A stretch of 64,000 bases of DNA. Source: Bradyrhizobium erythrophlei (GTDB lineage Bacteria; Pseudomonadota; Alphaproteobacteria; Rhizobiales; Xanthobacteraceae). The notes beneath the pieces were generated by a model that was not told where the DNA came from, searched no databases, and saw only the letters and a list, made by a program, of their open reading frames with translations. Below, in pieces: positions 59,970-64,000 of the stretch; within the stretch, counting starts at the first letter, position 1; each line of letters begins with the position of its first letter. A program made the translations under genes and the position numbers. The DNA lies in NCBI RefSeq assembly GCF_900142985.1, contig NZ_LT670849.1, positions 6,278,501 through 6,342,500 of the forward strand. Direction: 5' to 3'.

Positions 59970-60401
59970 TCAACGCGCGGCGTTGTAGACATCACGCAGG
60001 ACGTTGGTCTCAAGCTCCAGATCCTCCAGCCGATGCTTGACCACATCGCCGGTGCTGACGATACCGGCTAGCTCTCCGCCGCGTAGTACCAGTATGTGGC
60101 GCATGTGATGCCGTGTCATCAGATTCATCGCGTGATTGACACTCTCGTCCGGAGATACGGTGGTCGCACCGTGTTGCATAATTTCCTTTACAGACATCGC
60201 CCCCGCCGTCTCGCCATAGCGAGAAAACGCATGAACGATTTCGCGTTCGGAAATGAGACCAACAACTGCGTTCCCGCTTGTCACGACGAGAGCGCCAATT
60301 CTCTCTGCGCGAAGCCGATCCGTCGCGCTCTTGATGCTGGCTTCCGGAGCTATCGTTGCGACGTCCGTGCCCTTTCGTCTCAGAATGCCTTCGATGGACA
60401 T
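59970..60401 (-). CDS. CBS-domain pair protein
   Basis: 143 residues with GGGAGGAG. It consists of two CBS domains: GTDVATIAPEASIKSATDRLRAERIGALVVTSGNAVVGLISEREIVHAFSRYG and VKEIMQHGATTVSPDESVNHAMNLMTRHHMRHILVLRGGELAGIVSTGDVVKHRL. There is no enzyme or DNA-binding part. Stand-alone CBS pairs bind adenine nucleotides and regulate partners. Such proteins often form a stress-associated set. Separated by about 90 bases from the DUF417 gene upstream, so one transcript with it is possible. Confidence 0.88.
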   Translation of the reverse strand: MSIEGILRRKGTDVATIAPEASIKSATDRLRAERIGALVVTSGNAVVGLISEREIVHAFSRYGETAGAMSVKEIMQHGATTVSPDESVNHAMNLMTRHHMRHILVLRGGELAGIVSTGDVVKHRLEDLELETNVLRDVYNAAR

Positions 60402-60494
60402 CGTCTCCTCCCATCATGTGGCCTGGCCGCTATCTCGGATGCAACCGTGCCGAAGTGGTGCGTAGTCGTCGTCGAAAACAGCATTGTGGAAGTC

Positions 60495-60983
60495 CTAGGC
60501 GGTTCGTGATTGGACAACAGACTGCGGCAAAGAGGCTAGGAACAACACTGCACAAACGCAAAGCAGCACGATGTCCTTGAATAAGAACTCGCCGGTCAAA
60601 TTCCAGGCCATTGGGTCAGTTGACCAGCTCCATTTGACGACCCCTGGTGTCGTAAAGAAGAATGACCAAGTGATCGCGAAAGTGCCCACGCCCATCAGCG
60701 AACCGGCGGTTGACAAGATCGGGCTGAAAGCACCTGCCGCAAGCAGTGCCGCAGTAGCAAGCTCGACCACACCGAGGAAATACGCTTCTCCCCTGAAGCC
60801 GAATACCGATAACCACCAAACGAATGGACTGTTGCTGATGTACTGAACGATGCCTTGGGCCGACTGCAACGTGAACTTCTGCATGCCGAACGACACAAAG
60901 ATGACAACCATGACCCAGCGGAGGATAGCCAGCAGGCGATAAGAGCCGCCTCCGCTCTCAGCAACATTGAAGGCTACTTTCAT
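60495..60983 (-). CDS. DUF417 (YkgB-like) membrane protein, putative SigF-regulon member
   Basis: 162 residues from ATG 60983 with GAGAGAGGAA about 10 bases upstream. Four membrane helices; DUF417 signatures SFGMQKFTLQSAQGIVQYISNSPFVWWLSVFG and LVELATAALLAAG-like GVVELATAALLAAGAFSP, with a last TGEFLFKDIVLLCVCAVLFL. The RclC/YkgB relatives are connected to reactive chlorine or oxidant stress in E. coli; function unknown in detail. The promoter GTAACC-N16-CGAA at 61027-61052 ties it to the adjacent ECF sigma factor. Confidence 0.82.
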   Translation of the reverse strand: MKVAFNVAESGGGSYRLLAILRWVMVVIFVSFGMQKFTLQSAQGIVQYISNSPFVWWLSVFGFRGEAYFLGVVELATAALLAAGAFSPILSTAGSLMGVGTFAITWSFFFTTPGVVKWSWSTDPMAWNLTGEFLFKDIVLLCVCAVLFLASLPQSVVQSRTA

Positions 60984-61026
60984 GTCGGTCAATTCCTCTC
61001 TCCTTGATTCAGATTTCAACATTTAG

Positions 61027-61052
61027 TTCGGGGCCGGTGATCGTTTGGTTAC
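61027..61052 (-). promoter_or_regulatory. ECF SigF-type promoter of the DUF417 gene
   Basis: On the minus strand GTAACC (61047-61052), 16 bases, CGAA (61027-61030). This is the same arrangement as the promoter of the sigma gene at 62484-62509, and the motif I recall for Caulobacter SigF. The transcription start would be near 61020, about 37 bases before the DUF417 start codon. Confidence 0.7.
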
Positions 61053-61209
61053 AACGACCGAACCGGAAAGCCGCTTTCGTTTAATCTAATCAGATCGGGC
61101 CGCATCGGCACCAAACGAGACGCCGGAGCAATCAGGTGTTCTCTGCGAGGCGTATGATATCGGCGCTCGGCCCGAAAAGAGGTCAGCGTGATCTTCGCCT
61201 GGGCAGGCT

Positions 61210-61857
61210 TTACCAATGAGCGATGTATCTCAATATCCGACGGCTACACATCAAAACGGCGCCACAGCCAATCGAATAAAAAAGGGCGATGTAGAACGGA
61301 TCATCGATGGGACAAGCGAAGGTGAATATAAAGGCGCCCCACGCGGCGGCAGCCATTCCCGCAGTTGACGCAGTGCCTTCGAGATCGGTAGGGGCGCCTC
61401 GCCGAATCACCAGCGCCAGTCCGACTGTGAAAGGGATCGAAAGGAGAAAGATGTTGTAGATGCAGTGCAGTCCCTGCATGGGGTTGAGGCGCGACGCCGG
61501 GAGGGGAAGCCAATCTGGCATACAAAAAAGCCAACCCGACAAGAAGGACGTTGCAATCAAACCCAGGATGAATCGCAAGCTGCCGTTTGAAGTTCCGGTA
61601 GGATCAACGGACAAAATTGTAGCTATACCACCAACTGTGCCGATCAAGCCGAGACTGAGCAACTTCCACCAAAACGACGGCAGATAAATCGCGAATGCAA
61701 TGTCAGGCCGGAACATTCTCGCGCCCAGGTACAAGCCCAACTCAATGACGACCAATATTATCAGTATGCGCGCTTCACCGAAGACGTTCCGCGGCCGCAC
61801 CGGCTCAAGATCTCGAGACAGATGGTCTATTAGCGTTCTAGTCTGCATTTCGTCCAA
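61210..61857 (-). CDS. nrsF: NrsF-type membrane anti-sigma factor
   Basis: 215 residues. A soluble N terminus (residues 1-27) precedes six hydrophobic helices (about 28-49, 63-83, 93-112, 132-150, 164-182, 187-203). Cys132 and Cys182 lie at the positions I recall as conserved and functionally needed in Caulobacter NrsF (C131, C181). It overlaps the sigma gene by 20 bases, so the two proteins are coupled. By analogy it holds the sigma factor at the inner membrane and releases it when oxidants or metals act on the cysteines. The known Caulobacter inducers are chromate and cadmium. Confidence 0.85.
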   Translation of the reverse strand: MDEMQTRTLIDHLSRDLEPVRPRNVFGEARILIILVVIELGLYLGARMFRPDIAFAIYLPSFWWKLLSLGLIGTVGGIATILSVDPTGTSNGSLRFILGLIATSFLSGWLFCMPDWLPLPASRLNPMQGLHCIYNIFLLSIPFTVGLALVIRRGAPTDLEGTASTAGMAAAAWGAFIFTFACPIDDPFYIALFYSIGCGAVLMCSRRILRYIAHW

Positions 61858-62464
61858 CTCGCAGGAATGAAATCAGCTTTTTGATGCCGCGATGAATATT
61901 CACCTTGACCAATTCGGCCGATTGGCCGCTGACCGCAGACGCTTCTTCGATACTTAGCCCTTGCAGCTTGACGAGCCTGATAACGTCGGACTGCGCAGGA
62001 CTGAGCGTCGCCAATAGCTGGTCGATAGCTCGGGCGTTTTCTACGGCCTCGCCGTGGTCGGGTATGGGAAAATCATCATCCAGTGCTTCCGTGGCCTTCG
62101 TCTTTAGCGACCGCAGCAGATCAATCCATTTGTAACGCGCGATCGCCATCAGCCAGACTTCGAATGAGCGCGAAGGATCGTATGTATGTCGCTTTAGGTG
62201 GATAGCGACCAGAACTTCCTGAACAGTGTCGTCAATCATCGCCTGGGGCAGGCGTCGCGCATAGTAGGAGCGCAAGCGGATAGCAACCTGAGACAGCAGG
62301 CGATGGTACGCCTGCGAGTTCCCATTTTGAGCGGCAGCCATCATGGCGTCCCAGGGCCTCCAGCTTCCTTCCGAAGCGGACTTGTTCCCGAGAAGGTCAT
62401 CATCTACCGCGCTCGGACCCTGATGCCGGAGCGCAACTACCGTGCTTGCCAAGGACCTCTCCAT
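61838..62464 (-). CDS. sigF: ECF sigma factor (SigF type)
   Basis: 208 residues from ATG 62464; internal ATGs near residue 41 are alternatives. Region 2 is RLLSQVAIRLRSYYARRLPQAMIDDTVQEVLVAIHLKRHTYDPSRSFEVWLMAIARYKWIDLLRS. Region 4 is LATLSPAQSDVIRLVKLQGLSIEEASAVSGQSAELVKVNIHRGIKKL. It lacks sigma regions 1 and 3. It is autoregulated by the promoter just upstream and encoded with its anti-sigma factor. An N-terminal stretch of about 38 residues without family motifs (ASTVVALRHQGPSAVDDDLLGNKSASEG) could reflect an over-long start. Confidence 0.9.
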   Translation of the reverse strand: MERSLASTVVALRHQGPSAVDDDLLGNKSASEGSWRPWDAMMAAAQNGNSQAYHRLLSQVAIRLRSYYARRLPQAMIDDTVQEVLVAIHLKRHTYDPSRSFEVWLMAIARYKWIDLLRSLKTKATEALDDDFPIPDHGEAVENARAIDQLLATLSPAQSDVIRLVKLQGLSIEEASAVSGQSAELVKVNIHRGIKKLISFLRVGRNAD

Positions 62465-62483
62465 CCGAGGGTGTTACATGTAG

Positions 62484-62509
62484 TTCGGACGAGGAGGCTT
62501 AATAGTTAC
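62484..62509 (-). promoter_or_regulatory. ECF SigF-type autoregulatory promoter of sigF-nrsF
   Basis: On the minus strand GTAACT (62504-62509), 16 bases, CGAA (62484-62487). Transcription should begin near 62476, about 12 bases before the sigF start. One base of the -35 differs from the DUF417 promoter. Confidence 0.7.
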
Positions 62510-62718
62510 AATCGACGGTCGACGAAGGAGGCATCATGGCCGTAGGGAACACAGACTAGGTTATTTGCACGCGATGCGCGCTAACCGGTCGATCGCAACT
62601 GCGGACAGTAAATAGACGCATTCGGATAGTGCTCACCGGCTTTTGCGCGCTCAGCACGGTCACTCGTTTTCCAGCTCACAGAAATGTGCAGCACTTGCTA
62701 GTGGCCGCTGGTACAATA

Positions 62719-62734
62719 TAGAACGAATGATCTA
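62719..62734. promoter_or_regulatory. Candidate TetR operator (site c)
   Basis: TAGAACgaatGATCTA matches the outer arms of sites a and b. It lies about 118 bases before the small gene at 62852 and 395 before the DehI-like gene, in a 387-bp gap with no other gene. It is the weakest of the three as a palindrome. Confidence 0.5.
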
Positions 62735-62851
62735 AAACAAGGCGACCGAAGTCAAATAGACGAGCCACATCTTGCAGTCCTCGGTCGCTTTTCTCGTGGC
62801 ATAAGGCAATCGAAGCCGCCAGAATAACTTCATTCGTATGAGAGTCCTGTT

Positions 62852-63091
62852 ATGGAAGAGGGCGTTAGCAAGTCCAGGCACCTAAATATGCGCCGAGCCG
62901 TGAAGAAAGAAACCCAATGCTCGGGTGACAGGCTGATTTGGGACAAACTCGCAACAGAAGCCCTGGAGCTTGCCCGGGTAACGCCCCCTGGTCCAGAGCG
63001 TAACGAGGCACTCAAATTGGCGGGCCTGCTTCGGTCTACTGCCGACGCGCGGGGATTGGTCTTTGCGACGCGGGGGAGGCCGCGAAAGTAA
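62852..63091 (+). CDS. Hypothetical small protein upstream of the DehI-like gene
   Basis: 79 residues. MEEGVSKSRHLNMRRAVKKETQCSGDRLIWDKLATEALELARVTPPGPERNEALKLAGLLRSTADARGLVFATRGRPRK. The C-terminal PPGPERNEALKLAGLLRSTADARGL motif recurs in short rhizobial proteins of unknown role, supporting it as real. It precedes the DehI-like gene by 37 bases, in the same direction, and would share its transcript. Operator c lies upstream. Confidence 0.6.
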   Translation: MEEGVSKSRHLNMRRAVKKETQCSGDRLIWDKLATEALELARVTPPGPERNEALKLAGLLRSTADARGLVFATRGRPRK

Positions 63092-63128
63092 GCGCGCCGC
63101 AACTTATTCTCGAAGGACCACAAACGAC

Positions 63129-63977
63129 ATGCTCAGCGCTTCTGTGCAATTACCCGCCTTGCCCGAAATCCGCGTGGAAGACGCTTCCCCCGCGCTCGAC
63201 CGCATCTATTCCGACATCAGGCGCGAATCGGGCACGCCGCTCGTCAATCTCATCTACCGGCACCTAGCGACCATTCCTGGTGGCCTCGAATGGGTGTGGG
63301 GATGCATCCGCATCAATTGGGGGTATCATGGTTTGCAAAGCGCCGCAGCAGCGATGCCGACGGTCGATATCGCGGCGGCCCTTCCAGCCGCCCTCTGGCG
63401 CATCGCCGGCCTCAACGATTCCGATCTCGCTGCGATACGCGCGCTTGTAGCGCAGTATAACCTCACAAACGCCGCCAATATCCTCGCTATCACTGCGCTG
63501 GCACATGTCGCGCGCAACCCCGCTTGCTGGTCGGACGGCGTCGTCTTGCAATGGACGGAGACTCAGGACGAGCCGCCGGTCGCCGCGCCTTCGCCCCTTC
63601 CGAAACTTGATGAACTCTCCGCTGACATGGCCAGTCTCGTTTACTTCGTGAACGGCCTGGGTGAGGAAGCGCAGCCGACGATGGTCGCGAGCCTGTTTCG
63701 GGAATTGACGTTGTGGCCGGGCAGCCTTGCCGTTACCGCGGCGCTCCTGACGCCGCTGGCGCAATCTGGTGAACTGGCCCGCCTGCGCCAGCAAACGACA
63801 CAGGTTGCCGAAACCATCGCCAGCCAATTGATATCGTCTTCGAGAATTGGCTTTCCGCCGCCACCTCCAGCGGCGCGAGAGGCAGTGCTCAATGCGCTGG
63901 ATCTTTTCAGGACGACCCTGATCGCCAAGCTGCTACCGGTCGGGCAGATCCTGTCACGAGCGCTCGCGCCGGCTTGA
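63129..63977 (+). CDS. DehI-family (2-haloacid dehalogenase fold) protein, catalytic Asp position is Leu
   Basis: 282 residues from ATG 63129 (AGGA upstream); the frame is open further 5'. Two similar helical repeats: residues 20-125 (SPALDRIYSDIRRESGTPLVNLIYRHLATIPGGLEWVWGC, then LNDSDLAAIRALVAQYNLTNAANILAITALAHVA) and 158-275. These follow the pattern I remember for group I haloacid dehalogenase DehI. There the catalytic Asp189 lies before FQALANWP; the aligned residue here is Leu189 (SLFRELTLWP). So the fold may be kept for another reaction or for binding. The gene runs to the end of the window. Confidence 0.6.
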   Translation: MLSASVQLPALPEIRVEDASPALDRIYSDIRRESGTPLVNLIYRHLATIPGGLEWVWGCIRINWGYHGLQSAAAAMPTVDIAAALPAALWRIAGLNDSDLAAIRALVAQYNLTNAANILAITALAHVARNPACWSDGVVLQWTETQDEPPVAAPSPLPKLDELSADMASLVYFVNGLGEEAQPTMVASLFRELTLWPGSLAVTAALLTPLAQSGELARLRQQTTQVAETIASQLISSSRIGFPPPPPAAREAVLNALDLFRTTLIAKLLPVGQILSRALAPA

Positions 63978-64000
63978 GCCGGAAGACTATGCGAAGTGAG

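Noticed and set aside
59819..60046. Minus-strand frame upstream of the hydratase ending PNLELMWLPGRLADNGLAWNG
   Set aside because: The tail has protein-like composition, but the frame overlaps the CBS gene and starts within it. It may be a remnant C terminus of a lost gene; not enough to call.
63129..63977. Naming the DehI-like gene a haloacid dehalogenase
   Set aside because: The catalytic Asp position appears to be Leu, so activity cannot be claimed.
1..64000. CRISPR arrays, prophage genes, rRNA operon
   Set aside because: No regularly spaced direct repeats, no capsid, terminase or integrase sequence, and no rRNA sequence was recognised while reading.

Overview
The window looks like chromosomal DNA of a Bradyrhizobium-type alphaproteobacterium (Nitrobacteraceae). 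The evidence is high GC, many GTG/TTG starts, Bradyrhizobium-style REP hairpins between genes, small secreted proteins of the kind annotated as conserved hypotheticals in that group, a FliM/FliN-type flagellar switch protein, and an ECF sigma factor paired with an NrsF-type membrane anti-sigma factor. I had no database access, so all family names rest on motifs and recall.

Layout. 1-3.9 kb: a partial membrane protein, a GlcG/HbpS-like exported protein, an HU-type DNA-binding protein, an exported TolA-C-like protein, then a frameshifted IS110-type transposase beside genus-typical repeats. 4.0-9.1 kb: a co-directional acyl-CoA operon (SCP2-type thiolase, DUF35 Zn/OB partner, MaoC hydratase, SDR, DapA-like lyase, NUDT19-like Nudix). 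9.2-14 kb: EamA exporter, Bug/TctC binding protein, orphan PAS histidine kinase. 14-20.4 kb: GrlR-like and VOC proteins, many small secreted or membrane hypotheticals, tRNA-Arg(UCG). 20.4-24.2 kb: PhzF, photolyase, DUF2177, 1-Cys peroxiredoxin. 24.4-25.4 kb: an intact IS481-family element with a clear 6-bp target duplication. 25.6-38.5 kb: mostly housekeeping (phosphodiesterase, cNMP-binding protein, SNase-like protein, propionyl-CoA carboxylase alpha, oxaloacetate-decarboxylase-like enzyme, acylphosphatase, exported aldolase-like protein, a GbsR/DUF4166/epimerase operon, LipB, FliN).

From tRNA-Leu(GAG) at 38.6 kb the content turns accessory. First comes a decayed stretch with an MFS transporter, a headless cytochrome c and a frameshifted NDH-2. 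Next are a TusA-like/radical SAM fusion, a signal-less PhnD-like protein and an acyl-CoA dehydrogenase homologue lacking the usual catalytic Glu. Divergent from these is a tightly overlapping five-gene operon: nucleoside phosphorylase, TIGR04282-type transferase, polytopic glycosyltransferase, radical SAM/SPASM enzyme and DPM-type glycosyltransferase. It is the best candidate for an undescribed pathway; the layout resembles arsenosugar or adenosylhopane logic (5'-deoxyadenosyl transfer, then phosphorolysis and glycosyl transfer) without the known substrate genes.

54-64 kb holds two regulatory modules. A TetR regulator faces a haloalkane-dehalogenase-like hydrolase; three similar palindromes (TAGAWC-N4-GATYTA) precede that hydrolase, a GST/SDR/monooxygenase/GST operon, and a small gene followed by a DehI-family protein, suggesting one electrophile or organohalide-responsive regulon. 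An ECF sigma/NrsF pair has GTAACY-N16-CGAA in front of the sigma gene and in front of a DUF417 membrane protein, suggesting an autoregulated SigF regulon.
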